Shown: positions 19,109 through 28,869, counted from the stretch's first letter. The stretch: 64,000 nt of DNA from Streptomyces sp. NBC_00440 (GCF_036014215.1 NZ_CP107921.1:4584001-4648000); one strand, 5' to 3'. The notes: generated from the letters alone by a model not told the origin. Numbers and translations: made by a program.

Positions 19109-20089
19109 ATGATCAAGACCTCGCGAATAGCGGGCGCGGTGCTCGGCGTGGTGGCTCTGACGGGCTCCCTCGCGGCGTGCGGCGGCGACAGCCTGGAGAA
19201 GGGCAAGGACGGCGGCGGGTCGAGTGCCGCGGCCGGTTCGGGCAAGAAGGGCTCGCTCGTCATCGGCGCGGCCGGCTTCACCGAGTCGAAGGTCCTCGCC
19301 GCGCTGTACAGCCAGGTGCTGGCCAACGCCGGATACAAGACCTCGGTCACCTCGGTGAACAACCGCGAACTGTACGAACCCTCGCTGGAGAAGGGGCAGA
19401 TCGACGTCGTACCGGAATACGCGGCCACCCTCGCCGAATTCCTCAACGCCAAGACGAACGGCGCCAAGCAGGCCGAGAAGAAGCCCGTCGCCTCCGGTGA
19501 TGCCGCGGCGACCGTGGCAGCCCTGAAGAAGCTCGCCGGGCCGCGCGGGCTGAAGGTGCTTCCGGCCGGCGCTGCGGTCGACCAGAACGCCTTCGCCGTG
19601 ACCAAGGAATTCGCCGCCAAGAACAAGCTCAAGACCCTTTCGGATCTGGGGAAGTCGAAGGTGAAGGTCAAGATCGCCGCGGGTGACGAATGCACGGTCC
19701 GGCCGTTCTGCGCACCGGGCCTGAAGTCGAAGTACGGCATTGATGTCACCGGCATCGACCCCAAGGGCGTCGGCACCCCGCAGTCCAAGCAGGCGGTCAA
19801 GGACGGCACCGACCAGCTGGTGCTGACCACCACGACCGACGCGACGCTGGACACCTACGGACTGGTGCTGCTCCAGGACGACAAGAAGCTCCAGAACGCG
19901 GACAATGTCCTGCCGGTCGTGAATGCCGAGCACGCGGGCAGCCCCGACATCGCGGCCGCTCTCGCCAAGCTCACGTCCGCGCTGACGACCGCCGATCTGG
20001 TCCAGCTGAACCGCAAGGTCGACTCCGAGCGTGCGAAGCCCGACGATGTCGCGAAGGACTATCTGAAGTCGAAGAGCTTGATCAACTAG
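19109..20089 (+). CDS. Glycine betaine/choline-binding lipoprotein (OpuCC-like)
   Basis: Extracytoplasmic substrate-binding protein anchored by lipid. Signal peptide and lipobox: ALTGSLAAC, with the Cys near residue 23. The mature part is the OpuAC-type fold (VIGAAGFTESKVLAALYSQVL, QIDVVPEYAATLAEFLNAK, GDECTVRPFCAPGLKSKYG). A Cys pair in ECTVRPFC may form a disulfide. ATG 19109 has GGAG upstream; the extra frame to 18980 is not a plausible signal peptide. Last gene of the permease operon. Confidence 0.92.
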   Translation: MIKTSRIAGAVLGVVALTGSLAACGGDSLEKGKDGGGSSAAAGSGKKGSLVIGAAGFTESKVLAALYSQVLANAGYKTSVTSVNNRELYEPSLEKGQIDVVPEYAATLAEFLNAKTNGAKQAEKKPVASGDAAATVAALKKLAGPRGLKVLPAGAAVDQNAFAVTKEFAAKNKLKTLSDLGKSKVKVKIAAGDECTVRPFCAPGLKSKYGIDVTGIDPKGVGTPQSKQAVKDGTDQLVLTTTTDATLDTYGLVLLQDDKKLQNADNVLPVVNAEHAGSPDIAAALAKLTSALTTADLVQLNRKVDSERAKPDDVAKDYLKSKSLIN

Positions 20090-20189
20090 CGGGTTCCCGG
20101 GGGAATGGCGGGAGCACCGGGGTAACCGTTCGAGGTAACCGCTGGGGAACAAATCCCGGTGCGGTCATCCATTCGGCTCACCCGCACGG

Positions 20190-20205
20190 TAAATTTCGGG
20201 CCATG
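20190..20205 (+). promoter_or_regulatory. -10 element with likely leaderless start of the coiled-coil membrane protein
   Basis: TAAATT at 20190-20195 lies seven nucleotides upstream of ATG 20203. No ribosome-binding site is visible, so the transcript is probably leaderless. Confidence 0.4.
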
Positions 20206-21321
20206 CCACGTGGACGCCACCGCCATTCCCCACCCCTGCACCGGCTTCTCCAGCCTTCGGCCGTTGCCGGTGCTTCGCTTCTCTTCGCCGCCGGCGCCTG
20301 GCTGTTCGCGGATCCCCTGGTCCTCCGCTGTCTGGCAGCGGCAGCGGCCGCCGCCGCGGTGACCGGCGCGGTCCTGATGCGCAACTGGGACCGGGTGGCC
20401 GGTCGCAGGGTCGCCGAACTGACCCGTTCACGGGCCGCCGAGGAGTGGCGGGCCGAGGAGCGCACCGCCGAACTGGAAGGCGATCTGGAGGAGTCGCGCG
20501 CCCTGCGCGTCAAGCTGGAGACGAAGCTGCGGGCCAAGCGGGCCGAGCTGGCCGGGCTGCGCGGGGAGCACGCCGCGCTGCTGCGCCGGTACGCGACCGC
20601 CGAGACCGCGCGGGCCGGTGCGCTGGAGGGCCGCAGGCTCCTGGCGATCGAGGCCGCGGCCCCGGCCCCGGCCCCGACCCGGGCCGCGCTGCCGGCCGCG
20701 CGCTCCACCCCCACTCCGGCCGCGTACGCGAAGGCCGCCCAGGCACTCGGTGCGCTGAGCCGTAACGCGGCGGCCCAGCGCGAACAGCGCGAGGGCCGGG
20801 ACCACGGCGAGCACCGGGAGCAGCGGCAGCAGCGCGAACAGCGGGAGACGGCCGATCCGGAGGGGAAGCCGGCGGCGGCCGCCGCCGAGCACACGCGCCC
20901 GCCGTCGGCTCTCCCTGCTCCGCGTCGCGTTCCGGCGAGCGCCATCACCCCGTACACCCCGCAGCAGGGCCGCGCGCCCCGGCCCGTGGGCGGCTTCGAC
21001 TTCTTCGGTATGCAGAACACGCAGAACATGCAGAACACGCAGAAGGACAGGACGTCCGCCTCGGCCCTGGAGCCCGCGCAGCTGGCCTCGGTACAGAACG
21101 AGGACCTCGCGGACGTGGTGGGTGCGGAGGCCATCGCGGCACACAACGCCGCGGCGGCGGTCTCCGCGGCCGGGTCGGGCCCGGCGGACAGTGCGGACGA
21201 CAGCGCAGATGACAGCTTCGGGAACGAGACCGACCGCGGGGTGGGCCAGGTCATCGACCTGACCGAGCACGACGAGACGGAGCAGATCGACGTGGGCGTG
21301 CTGCGCACCGCGATCTCGTAG
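20203..21321 (+). CDS. Hypothetical membrane protein with coiled coil and disordered tail
   Basis: Not assigned to a characterised family. Of 372 residues, 20-60 contain two close TM helices. Residues about 65-150 form a charged Glu/Arg/Leu coiled coil (RAAEEWRAEERTAELEGDLE and onward). The rest is low complexity: a Gln/Arg/Glu-rich block (QREQREGRDHGEHREQRQQ), a duplicated MQNTQN repeat near DNA 21010-21045, and an acidic C-terminus ending GQVIDLTEHDETEQIDVGV. It could be a membrane-tethered scaffold. It is tail-to-tail with nuoD2. Function unknown. Confidence 0.7.
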   Translation: MPRGRHRHSPPLHRLLQPSAVAGASLLFAAGAWLFADPLVLRCLAAAAAAAAVTGAVLMRNWDRVAGRRVAELTRSRAAEEWRAEERTAELEGDLEESRALRVKLETKLRAKRAELAGLRGEHAALLRRYATAETARAGALEGRRLLAIEAAAPAPAPTRAALPAARSTPTPAAYAKAAQALGALSRNAAAQREQREGRDHGEHREQRQQREQRETADPEGKPAAAAAEHTRPPSALPAPRRVPASAITPYTPQQGRAPRPVGGFDFFGMQNTQNMQNTQKDRTSASALEPAQLASVQNEDLADVVGAEAIAAHNAAAAVSAAGSGPADSADDSADDSFGNETDRGVGQVIDLTEHDETEQIDVGVLRTAIS

Positions 21322-21415
21322 CGGCGGACCGATCGTGTGCGGCCCGGACCCCCGGCGGGGTCCGGGCCGCTCTGCGTCCGGACCGCTTGCGGTAGCTGTC
21401 CCGCCGGCAGCCGGC

Positions 21416-22558
21416 CTACTTGTCGATGTCGCCGACCACGAAGAAGAGCGAGCCCAGGATCGCCACCATGTCGGCGACCAGGGTGCCGGGCAGCAGCTCG
21501 GTCAGCGCCTGGATGTTGTTGAACGACGCCGAGCGGAGCTTGAGCCGGTACGGGGTCTTCTCGCCCTTGGACACCAGGTAGTAGCCGTTGATGCCGAGCG
21601 GGTTCTCGGTCCAGGCGTACGTCTCGCCCTCCGGGGCCTTCAGCACCTTCGGAAGCCGCTGGTTGACCGGTCCGGGAGCCAGCGCGGCCAGCCGGTCCAG
21701 ACAAGCGTCTGCCAGGTCCAGCGAGTTGTGCGTCTGGCCCAGCAGCACCTCGAAGCGCGCCAGGCAGTCGCCCTCCTCGCGGGTGACGACCTTCAGGGTG
21801 TCCTGGAGATCGCCGTACGCGAGATACGGCTCGTCGCGGCGCAGATCGAAGTCGACGCCCGAGCCGCGCGCGATCGGGCCGCTCACCCCGTACGCGTGCA
21901 CGGCGGCGGCGGAGAGGGCCCCCACGCCCCGGGTGCGGCCCCGGAAGATCTCGTTGCCGAGGACGAGGTCGTCGTACACGTCCATGCGCGACCGGACATC
22001 GGCGACGGCGTCCCGCGCCCGGCCGAGCCAGCCCGCCGGAAGGTCCTCCTTGAGGCCGCCGACCCGGTTGAACATGTAGTGCATCCGGCCGCCGGAGACC
22101 TCCTCCATGACCGCCTGGATCACCTCGCGTTCCCGGAAGGCGTGGAACACCGGGGTGATACCGCCGAGTTCGAGAGGGTACGAGCCGAGGAACATCAGGT
22201 GGTTGAGCACCCGGTTCAGCTCGGCGAGGAGCGTACGGGTCCAGACCGCGCGCTCGGGGACCTCCATGCCGAGCATCCGCTCGACGGCCATCACGACGCC
22301 CAGCTCGTTGGAGAAGGCGGAGAGCCAGTCGTGGCGGTTGGCGAGCATGATGATCTGGCGGTAGTCGCGGGCCTCGAAGAGCTTCTCGGCGCCCCGGTGC
22401 ATATAGCCGATGACCGGCTCGGCCTGCTGGATGCGTTCGCCGTCCAGGATCAGGCGGAGGCGGAGCACTCCGTGGGTGGAAGGGTGCTGGGGGCCGATGT
22501 TGAGCACCATGTCGGTGCTCTCCGCGGCACCGCCGATGCCGACCGTCGTCTCCGTCAT
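21416..22558 (-). CDS. nuoD2: NADH-quinone oxidoreductase subunit D paralogue (NuoD2)
   Basis: 49-kDa-type subunit of respiratory complex I that helps form the quinone pocket. The 380-aa protein has [15 protein letters not shown] at residues 20-34 (quinone-pocket His loop), [10 protein letters not shown] at 51-60, and the C-terminal [19 protein letters not shown] ending. It stands alone: no other nuo gene is in the window, so it is an orphan paralogue of the main nuo operon's nuoD. A NDUFAF7-like methyltransferase gene lies upstream on the same strand, and the Arg that NDUFAF7 methylates in the human homologue corresponds to R55 here. Confidence 0.92.
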   Translation of the reverse strand: MTETTVGIGGAAESTDMVLNIGPQHPSTHGVLRLRLILDGERIQQAEPVIGYMHRGAEKLFEARDYRQIIMLANRHDWLSAFSNELGVVMAVERMLGMEVPERAVWTRTLLAELNRVLNHLMFLGSYPLELGGITPVFHAFREREVIQAVMEEVSGGRMHYMFNRVGGLKEDLPAGWLGRARDAVADVRSRMDVYDDLVLGNEIFRGRTRGVGALSAAAVHAYGVSGPIARGSGVDFDLRRDEPYLAYGDLQDTLKVVTREEGDCLARFEVLLGQTHNSLDLADACLDRLAALAPGPVNQRLPKVLKAPEGETYAWTENPLGINGYYLVSKGEKTPYRLKLRSASFNNIQALTELLPGTLVADMVAILGSLFFVVGDIDK

Positions 22559-22742
22559 ACGGGCCAGTATCCCCGGCGGACGGCTGCGGCCTCACCGGGG
22601 CCCGCGCGCGGTGCCCTGCCGGTGCGCCGGTGCCGGCTCATGCGCGCGCCCCGGCTGCCGCCGGTGTCCGGTGCCCTGCCCGGCTGCCGCCCGTGTCCCG
22701 GCTTCTGCCCGCGTCTCCTGCCCGTGCCCCGGCCTCTCCGCG

Positions 22743-23699
22743 TCACCGCCCCTGGCCGGGCCCGCCCACCCGTTGCATCAGCCACCCGAAGTCCCCCAGC
22801 CCGCCCCGCGCCACCAGTTCCGCGGCTTCGCCCGCCGTCGCCAGGCGTCTGACGTATGCCGCCGGGTCCGTCGACGCCAGCGCCAGGGGTGGGCGTTCGC
22901 CGTTGATTCCCAGGGCGCGCAGGGCCTCCCGCTGGGTCCGCAGTTCCGCTCCCGGCAGCGCGCACGCGTCCAGCGCCACATGGGCGGTGATGTCGCAGCT
23001 CCCGTCCGGTACCGGCCGCACCTCGCGGCCCTCCCGGAAGCCGGTGAGCGTGCCGAAGGGCGGGCGGGCCGTGCGCGGGTGGGCGTAGTCGACGGCCACC
23101 GCGAGACCCGCCTCCAGCGTTCCGGCCGCCGCGGCCCACGCCTCGTCGCGCGGACGGCCGATCTCGGCGCGGGTGCCCGGGCCGTCCGGCGGCCACCAGC
23201 GGTCGAGCCACTCCGCGTCCGCCCCGGTCACCGGCTCGCCCAGCCGCTCGGCGCCGTCCTCCGTCCTGACCCGCACATAGCGCGGCGTCCCGGCCGGGTC
23301 CACCTCCGCGATGTCGACCGGCACATTGTCCAGCCACTCGTTCGCGAAGAGCAGCCCCCGCACCCCGGCCGGCGGTTCGGCACACCAGACGACGCGCTCG
23401 TCGAGCCCGGCCGGACGGGGCGCGCGCTCGACGGCGTACGCCCGTACCGGGAAGTCCGCGGGCAGCGCGGCCAGGACCCCCGTCACCAGCTCACCGCGGC
23501 CCGCCCCCATGTCGACCAGGGCCGGCTCCGCGATGTCCAGCCCCGTCAGCAGCCGGGCGACGGCCGCTGCGAACAGGGGGGAGGCGTGCACCGAGGTGCG
23601 GAAGTGGGCCGAGGGGCCCTCCGGCCGCAGATAGAAGCCGTCCGCCCCGTACAGAGCGGCCTCCGTCGCCTCACGCCACCCGCGCCACTCATCAGTCAC
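22743..23699 (-). CDS. SAM-dependent methyltransferase, MidA/NDUFAF7 (DUF185) family
   Basis: Predicted protein methyltransferase of 318 aa. SAM motif I is VDMGAGRGE at residues 62-70. [11 protein letters not shown] (86-97) matches the acidic-loop position, and the family hallmark ANEWLDNVP is at 119-127 (FANEFxDxxP in other members). The C-terminal part carries [18 protein letters not shown], also family-like. GTG 23699 has GGAG upstream; ATG 23732 would add [11 protein letters not shown]. It precedes nuoD2 with a 184-bp gap of GC-rich low-complexity sequence, so co-transcription is possible. Family assignment is by motif recall. Confidence 0.82.
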   Translation of the reverse strand: MTDEWRGWREATEAALYGADGFYLRPEGPSAHFRTSVHASPLFAAAVARLLTGLDIAEPALVDMGAGRGELVTGVLAALPADFPVRAYAVERAPRPAGLDERVVWCAEPPAGVRGLLFANEWLDNVPVDIAEVDPAGTPRYVRVRTEDGAERLGEPVTGADAEWLDRWWPPDGPGTRAEIGRPRDEAWAAAAGTLEAGLAVAVDYAHPRTARPPFGTLTGFREGREVRPVPDGSCDITAHVALDACALPGAELRTQREALRALGINGERPPLALASTDPAAYVRRLATAGEAAELVARGGLGDFGWLMQRVGGPGQGR

Positions 23700-23782
23700 G
23701 GCGTCAAGTCTCCACCTTGGGGAGTACTCCATGGGCGACCGGATCGGTCCTCCGGTTGACCCTTGCACCTGTCCGGCTTCCC

Positions 23783-23798
23783 TACGCTGGGTTACGTG
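23783..23798 (+). promoter_or_regulatory. -10 element with likely leaderless start of the histidine kinase
   Basis: TACGCT at 23783-23788, seven nucleotides before GTG 23796, with a TTGACC at 23756-23761 (spacer 21, longer than ideal). There is no Shine-Dalgarno sequence before the GTG. Confidence 0.45.
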
Positions 23799-24995
23799 CA
23801 GCGTCTCTACGCCTTCATCCGCAGACACCCGACTCTGGTCGACGGCTTCTGGGCCGTCATCCTCCTCGGGCTCTCCGCGATGCAGTGGGACGCGTCCCGG
23901 ATGGAGCACGGGTGGAACTACAAGGCCGTCCCGATCTTCCTGGGTCTCTGTACGGCTGTCGCCCTGCGCCGCCGGGCGCCCGAGAAGATGCTGCTGCTCG
24001 TGACGGTGCTGGGGGTGGCGCAGCTGGTCTTCGACGTCAGCACGGGGCCCGCCGACTTCGCCATGCTGGCGTTGATCTACACCGTCGCCGCCGACGGGGA
24101 GCGCTGGGCCTCCCGGCTCGGCCTGATCGGCGGCCTGTGCGCGGGGACGCTCGCGCAGCTGCGCTGGCACGAGGCGGGGGTCACCGGTTGGGTGCAGCAG
24201 GCGGTCTTCACGGTCGTGGCGACGGTTCCGTTCGTCCTGGCCTGGGTGCTGGGTGACTCGGTACGGACCCGCCGGGCCTACTTCGCGCAGCTGGAGGAGC
24301 GGGCCGCCCGTCTGGAGCGGGAGCGGGAGGCGCAGTCGAAGGTGGCGGTCGCCGGTGAGCGTGCCCGGATCGCCCGCGAGCTGCACGATGTCGTGGCGCA
24401 CAACGTCTCGGTGATGGTCGTCCAGGCGGACGGCGCCGCCTATGTCCTGGATGCCTCGCCCGACCAGGCCAAACAGGCGCTGGAGACGATCTCGTCCACC
24501 GGCCGCCAGGCGCTGGCCGAGATGCGCAGACTGCTGGGGGTGCTGCGGACCGGTGACGCGCCGGAGAGCGGTGAGTACGTGCCGCAGCCCGATGTGCAGC
24601 AGATCGAGGACCTGGTCGAGCAGGTCAGGGTCGCCGGGCTGACCGTGGACTTCCGTATCGAGGGGACGCCGCGGCCGCTGCCCAGTGGCGTGGAGCTGAC
24701 CGCGTACCGCATTGTGCAGGAAGCGCTCACCAACACCCGGAAGCACGGCGGACCGGACGTGGGCGCCAGCGTGCGTCTCGTCTACTTCGACGACGGGCTC
24801 GGCCTGCTGGTCGAGGACGACGGCCGGGGCGCGGCGCACGAGTTGTACCAGGACGGCGGGGCGGACGGTCAGGGGCACGGTCTGATCGGTATGCGGGAGC
24901 GCATCGGCATGGTCGGGGGCACGCTGGACGCGGGTCCGCGGCCGGGCGGCGGCTTCCGGATCAGCGCGCTGCTGCCGCTCAAACCGGCCCACTAG
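23796..24995 (+). CDS. Sensor histidine kinase (HisKA_3, NarL-type)
   Basis: Membrane sensor kinase of about 399 aa. The N-terminal ~150 residues have four or five TM helices and no large extracellular loop, so it probably senses membrane or intracellular cues. The phosphoacceptor box is [23 protein letters not shown], with the His in ELHD. The HATPase_c part has [11 protein letters not shown] and [11 protein letters not shown], then [17 protein letters not shown] chose GTG 23796 because of the -10 box and the sequence context; an upstream frame from 23763 exists. Pairs with the response regulator 124-145 bp downstream. Confidence 0.9.
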   Translation: MQRLYAFIRRHPTLVDGFWAVILLGLSAMQWDASRMEHGWNYKAVPIFLGLCTAVALRRRAPEKMLLLVTVLGVAQLVFDVSTGPADFAMLALIYTVAADGERWASRLGLIGGLCAGTLAQLRWHEAGVTGWVQQAVFTVVATVPFVLAWVLGDSVRTRRAYFAQLEERAARLEREREAQSKVAVAGERARIARELHDVVAHNVSVMVVQADGAAYVLDASPDQAKQALETISSTGRQALAEMRRLLGVLRTGDAPESGEYVPQPDVQQIEDLVEQVRVAGLTVDFRIEGTPRPLPSGVELTAYRIVQEALTNTRKHGGPDVGASVRLVYFDDGLGLLVEDDGRGAAHELYQDGGADGQGHGLIGMRERIGMVGGTLDAGPRPGGGFRISALLPLKPAH

Positions 24996-25140
24996 CCGGC
25001 CACTGGCCGGACCACAGGCAAGCCCACCACAGCCACTAGCCCACCACAGCCACAAGCCCGCCACCAGCCCACCAGCCTGCCGTTGTCCCGGGTGCCCATC
25101 GGCCCCGTTCCCCCGGCCCATGAGAAGGGATCCTTACGAG

Positions 25141-25818
25141 ATGGCGATCCGCGTGATGCTCGTCGACGACCAGGTGCTGCTGCGCACCGGCTTCCGGATG
25201 GTGCTTGCCGCCCAGCCGGACATGGAGGTCGTCGCGGAGGCGGGCGACGGCGCGGAGGCGATCGCCGTCCTCCGGTCGACGGCGGTCGACGTGGTGCTGA
25301 TGGACGTCCGTATGCCGAAGCTGGACGGTGTCGAGGCGACCCGGCAGATCTGTGCGCGGCCGGATGCGCCGAAGGTGCTGATCCTGACCACCTTCGACCT
25401 GGACGAGTACGCCTTCTCCGGGCTGAAGGCGGGCGCCAGCGGATTCATGCTCAAGGACGTGCCCCCCGCCGAACTGCTCGGCGCGATCCGGTCCGTGCAC
25501 AGCGGAGACGCGGTGGTCGCGCCGTCGACCACGCGGCGGCTGCTCGACCGCTTCTCACCGATGCTGCCGAGCACGGTCGCGGATCCGCAGCAGAAGGAGA
25601 TCGAGCGGCTCACGGACCGGGAGCGCGAGGTGATGCTGCTGGTCGCGCAGGGCCTGTCGAACGGCGAGATCGCGGCGCTGCTGGTGCTGTCGGAGGCCAC
25701 GGTGAAGACGCATGTGGGCCGCATCCTCACCAAGCTGGAACTGCGGGACCGGGTGCAGGTGGTCGTGATGGCGTACGAAACGGGTCTGGTGCGGGCAGGC
25801 GGCTCCGGGGCGCGCTGA
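25141..25818 (+). CDS. LuxR/NarL-family response regulator
   Basis: Cytoplasmic DNA-binding response regulator of 225 aa. The receiver domain has LVDDQVLLRTG, the phospho-acceptor Asp in VLMDVRMPKLDG near residue 54, and ILTTFDLDEYAF with the Lys in GFMLKDVP. The C-terminal helix-turn-helix is LTDREREVMLLVAQGLSNGEIAALL followed by SEATVKTHVGRIL. It is the partner of the preceding kinase. ATG 25141 is the conserved start; ATG 25120 would add seven residues. Regulon unknown. Confidence 0.93.
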   Translation: MAIRVMLVDDQVLLRTGFRMVLAAQPDMEVVAEAGDGAEAIAVLRSTAVDVVLMDVRMPKLDGVEATRQICARPDAPKVLILTTFDLDEYAFSGLKAGASGFMLKDVPPAELLGAIRSVHSGDAVVAPSTTRRLLDRFSPMLPSTVADPQQKEIERLTDREREVMLLVAQGLSNGEIAALLVLSEATVKTHVGRILTKLELRDRVQVVVMAYETGLVRAGGSGAR

Positions 25819-25910
25819 GACCGGCAGGGTGAGGCCGGGGCACTGAGACCGGGGTACTGAGACCGGCAGGGGAGGCAGGCGCGTTGCGCTGGGCACCGTT
25901 GAGGTGGCCG

Positions 25911-27029
25911 TCAGCGCAGCACCCCCTCCAGGAAGTCGCTGCCGAGCCTGGCCACCACGGTGAGGTCCAGCTGGTGCAGGACATACCGCCCGCGCCGTCT
26001 GGTGGTGATCAGGCCGGCCCGCTTCAGGACCGCCAGATGGCGGGAGATCTCCGGCGCGGATATGCCGTGCGTATCGGCCAGTTCGCCCGTGGTGCGCGGG
26101 GAGCGGGCCAGTCCCCGGCACATCCGCATCCGCATCGGGTGGGCCAGCGCCTCCAGCCGCAGCTTCAGCAGCTCGACCGACGCGGGGGACGGCAACTCGG
26201 GTGCGGCGACCGGGTACTGGATCGCCGGGCGCCAGTCCGGGCGGTGGAGCACCAGCAGATGGGGCCAGCCGAAACTGGTCGGTACGAAGGTGAGCCCGTC
26301 CCCGGCGGGCGCGCCCACCGCGGCCGAACGGCCCTCCGCGAGCTTGTCGGCGCTGATCCTGGTCCCGGTGCTGTCCAGCGACAGGGCGGCGGAGACCGCG
26401 GTCATCGCGTCGGCCAGGCCCTTGTGCCGCAGGATCTCGGTCTTGTGCCGGGCGTCGGCCGCCAGTTGGATCCGTACCCGGCGCCAGGTGTCGCCGAAGA
26501 ACGCCTGCTCGCAGTCCTCGAAGAGCCGCCGGATCCAGGCCCGCACGGTGACCGGGTCGTTCAGCAGATGTCCGGTGAAGTCGAGCTGCCGGGGCCCGCG
26601 GGCCGCCGCGAGATCCAGCGCGCGGTTGCGGACCCCCGCGTCCGTGAGCGGTGAGGGGCCGCCGAGGTCGTAGGTGACGGAGCAGGTGAACTCCAGCGCG
26701 ACATTCACGAACTCGTCGTCGGGCAGCAGGTCGAGCAGATCCAGATCCTCGGCGAGAGTCGCCCCGGGCCTGCCGCCGCCGTGCCGGGCGCCAGCGAACG
26801 GCAGGAAGATGTCCGAGAACGTGGAGCGCCACAGGAAGTCCGCTTCGTGCAGCCGGTCGGCGAGGTCCGGCTCCAGCCCGGCGGCCGTCGCCGTGGCCCA
26901 GCCGTGCAGCCCCGGATGGTGTCCCGGTTCGGACAGCACATGCAGGGCATTGCCGAGCTCCGCCAGGGGAGACAGTTCGAAAGTGATCCCCCCGGGTGGC
27001 AGCCCCGTGATGTCGATGTCCACGCTCAT
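25911..27029 (-). CDS. DUF5937 transcriptional regulator with C-terminal ArsR-type winged helix
   Basis: 372-aa regulator. The first ~270 residues are an effector-like domain of the DUF5937 type. The last ~80 residues are an ArsR-like winged helix: RLEALAHPMRMRMCRGLARSP, GISAPEISRHLAVLKRAG as recognition helix, and TTRRRGRYVLHQLD as the wing. Arrangements like this occur in regulators beside peptide or efflux genes, but here the only close neighbour is a divergent 98-codon gene. A TTGAC/GTCAA inverted repeat in the divergent promoter may be its operator. Confidence 0.82.
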   Translation of the reverse strand: MSVDIDITGLPPGGITFELSPLAELGNALHVLSEPGHHPGLHGWATATAAGLEPDLADRLHEADFLWRSTFSDIFLPFAGARHGGGRPGATLAEDLDLLDLLPDDEFVNVALEFTCSVTYDLGGPSPLTDAGVRNRALDLAAARGPRQLDFTGHLLNDPVTVRAWIRRLFEDCEQAFFGDTWRRVRIQLAADARHKTEILRHKGLADAMTAVSAALSLDSTGTRISADKLAEGRSAAVGAPAGDGLTFVPTSFGWPHLLVLHRPDWRPAIQYPVAAPELPSPASVELLKLRLEALAHPMRMRMCRGLARSPRTTGELADTHGISAPEISRHLAVLKRAGLITTRRRGRYVLHQLDLTVVARLGSDFLEGVLR

Positions 27030-27070
27030 GGATCCATCGTGCCTGCCCCCACCGACAGTCCGGCCGTCGA

Positions 27071-27087
27071 TTGACTGCGCTCGTCAA
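27071..27087. promoter_or_regulatory. Candidate operator (TTGAC-N7-GTCAA) between DUF5937 regulator and small gene
   Basis: Inverted repeat TTGACTGCGCTCGTCAA at 27071-27087, in the roughly 100-bp divergent promoter region. It suits a dimeric winged-helix regulator. The assignment is based on position only. Confidence 0.35.
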
Positions 27088-27128
27088 ATGGAGAGCCCTG
27101 GGCCCCGGCTGGTGCCCAGGGTGGGGCC

Positions 27129-27425
27129 ATGAACGCGAACCAGCAGCACATGCTCGACGCCTACCGTGCCGCCCAGCGGGGAGAGACGGCGCCGCCCCTG
27201 CCGGGCCGGCACGACTGGGAGGCCATCGGCGAGATCCGCGACCACCTGAGCACGGGGCGGCCGGGCGCGAGACGGACGGAGAAGAGGGCGACGGAGAAGA
27301 GGGCGACGGAGAAGAGAGCGAGGGGGAAGGCCCGGCCGCACTGGCTGTCGCGGAACGGCCGGCTGCGGAGGCTGCTGACCCCGGCGCGGACCACCAACGG
27401 ACAGCACACATCCGATCCCCGCTGA
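27129..27425 (+). CDS. Small basic hypothetical protein with KRATE repeats
   Basis: 98-aa, strongly basic protein of unknown function. The N-terminus (MNANQQHMLDAYRAAQRGE) is helical and polar. The centre holds three near-identical TEKRA units encoded by a 12-bp tandem repeat at about 27280-27325. The C-terminus is Arg/Pro-rich. It is divergent from the DUF5937 regulator, so it may be its regulated target. Coding is supported by Streptomyces-like third-position GC in the non-repeat parts. Confidence 0.55.
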   Translation: MNANQQHMLDAYRAAQRGETAPPLPGRHDWEAIGEIRDHLSTGRPGARRTEKRATEKRATEKRARGKARPHWLSRNGRLRRLLTPARTTNGQHTSDPR

Positions 27426-27473
27426 GCCTCCGCACCTCCGTCCCTCAGCCCCTTCAGCCCCCTCGCCCCTGCG

Positions 27474-28751
27474 TCACCTCACCCGGCGTACGAACTCCAC
27501 GACCGCCCCCGTCACATCCGCCGCGCTCCACGACAGCCCCGGCGCCGACACCGTCACCTCGGCCAGCGACACCCCCGGCACCCCGCCCGGAGCCGGATGG
27601 AACCGCTGGAACAGCGCCACCCCCGTCTCCTCCGCCTGCACGACCGCCGCCTCCGACAGCACATCCGCCTCGTACGGCAGCCACACCTGGAACTGATGGG
27701 TGTGCGGCACCTCGGGATTGACCCGGAACCAGGGCACACCCGCCGCCCGGAACCCGTCCGTGAGCCCCGCGGCGACGACCTTCGCGTGCGCGACGTACGA
27801 GGGCAGCCGGGGCAGCTCCCGCTCCAGCCCCAGCAGGGCCGACAGCGCGGCCGGGTACTGCTGGAAGAGCGCGCCCCCGTACCGGTGGCGCCAGGTCCTG
27901 GCCTCGTCGATCAGCGAAGCCGGTCCCGCGAGCACGGCGCCCGAAAGGCCGTCGAGGGACTTGTAGAGGGAGACGTACACGCTGTCCGCGACCCCGGCGA
28001 TCTCCGCCAGCTCGCGGCCGAAGTGCGGGGCGCACTCCCAGAGTCGCGCGCCGTCGAGATGCACCACCGCATCACGTTCCCTGGCGGCCCCGGCGACGGC
28101 CACCAGCTCGTCCCATGTCGGGAGGACGAAACCGGCGTCGCGCAGGGGGAGTTCCAGCATCAGGGTGCCGAAGGGCTCCTCGAAGTCGCGTACTTCCGCG
28201 GCCGTGGGGAGGCGGGGCGCGGACGTCGGGTGGACGGTACGCAGCCCGCTCACGGCTCCGAAAGCGCCCCGCTCGTGCAGTTCGGGGTGGGCCATCGGAT
28301 GCAGCGCGACCACCGGATCGCCGGTACGTCCCGCCCAGCACCGCAGCGCGACCTGCTGCGCCATCGTGCCGGTGGGGAAGAAGGCGGCTGCCGGGAACCC
28401 GAGCAGCCCGGCGACCCGCTCCTCCAGCGCGGCGACGACCCCGCCGCCGTATATGTCCACCGGTTCGTCCAGGTCGTACACCGTGCCCGCGTCCGCCGCC
28501 AGTGCGGTCAGCTGCTCGCCCAGGGTGACGATCGCGTGCGGCCTCGACAGCACCCGCTTCGCGCCCCGCATCGCCGCGACCCTGCGCTGCGCAGCGTCCT
28601 GCGGGGGCTGTTCGGCCTGTTCGGCCTGCTCGTTCTGCTCGGCCCGCCGGGGCTGCTCGCCCCCGCCGGCCTGCTTCTTTCCACTGTCGTGCCCGGTCCT
28701 GCTGTGCTGCCCGGCGCCGTCGGTCCCGGTGATGTCCGCCTCGTTCGTCAT
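27474..28751 (-). CDS. Low-specificity threonine aldolase / GntG-type PLP-dependent aldolase
   Basis: PLP enzyme of the beta-eliminating-lyase fold that splits beta-hydroxy amino acids (threonine to glycine plus acetaldehyde) or a related substrate. Of 425 residues, the first ~60 are Gln/Glu/Ala-rich and disordered. The core has FPAAAFFPTGTMAQQVALR, VVHLDGARLWECA (Asp binding the PLP nitrogen) and the Schiff-base Lys in SVYVSLYKSLDGLSGAVL. ATG 28751 is the first good start; the longer frame to 29360 is antisense to the next gene. It is divergent from the DUF2520-panC operon. Confidence 0.88.
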   Translation of the reverse strand: MTNEADITGTDGAGQHSRTGHDSGKKQAGGGEQPRRAEQNEQAEQAEQPPQDAAQRRVAAMRGAKRVLSRPHAIVTLGEQLTALAADAGTVYDLDEPVDIYGGGVVAALEERVAGLLGFPAAAFFPTGTMAQQVALRCWAGRTGDPVVALHPMAHPELHERGAFGAVSGLRTVHPTSAPRLPTAAEVRDFEEPFGTLMLELPLRDAGFVLPTWDELVAVAGAARERDAVVHLDGARLWECAPHFGRELAEIAGVADSVYVSLYKSLDGLSGAVLAGPASLIDEARTWRHRYGGALFQQYPAALSALLGLERELPRLPSYVAHAKVVAAGLTDGFRAAGVPWFRVNPEVPHTHQFQVWLPYEADVLSEAAVVQAEETGVALFQRFHPAPGGVPGVSLAEVTVSAPGLSWSAADVTGAVVEFVRRVR

Positions 28752-28869
28752 GCGCCGATCCTCGTCCGCAGCCTGTGGACAGTCCAACGAGTTCCCCCGA
28801 ATCCTGGGCGTAGCATGACGGGGAAATCGTCCGGTACCCCTCGCGGACTGGAACGGAAGGCCGTCCCAC

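Noticed and set aside
22743..25121. Reading the whole 792-codon minus frame as one protein
   Set aside because: Only the last 318 codons are methyltransferase; the rest is antisense to the histidine kinase.
25819..25910. Gene between the response regulator and DUF5937
   Set aside because: Only 92 bp, containing an ACTGAGACCGG-type short repeat and no plausible ORF.
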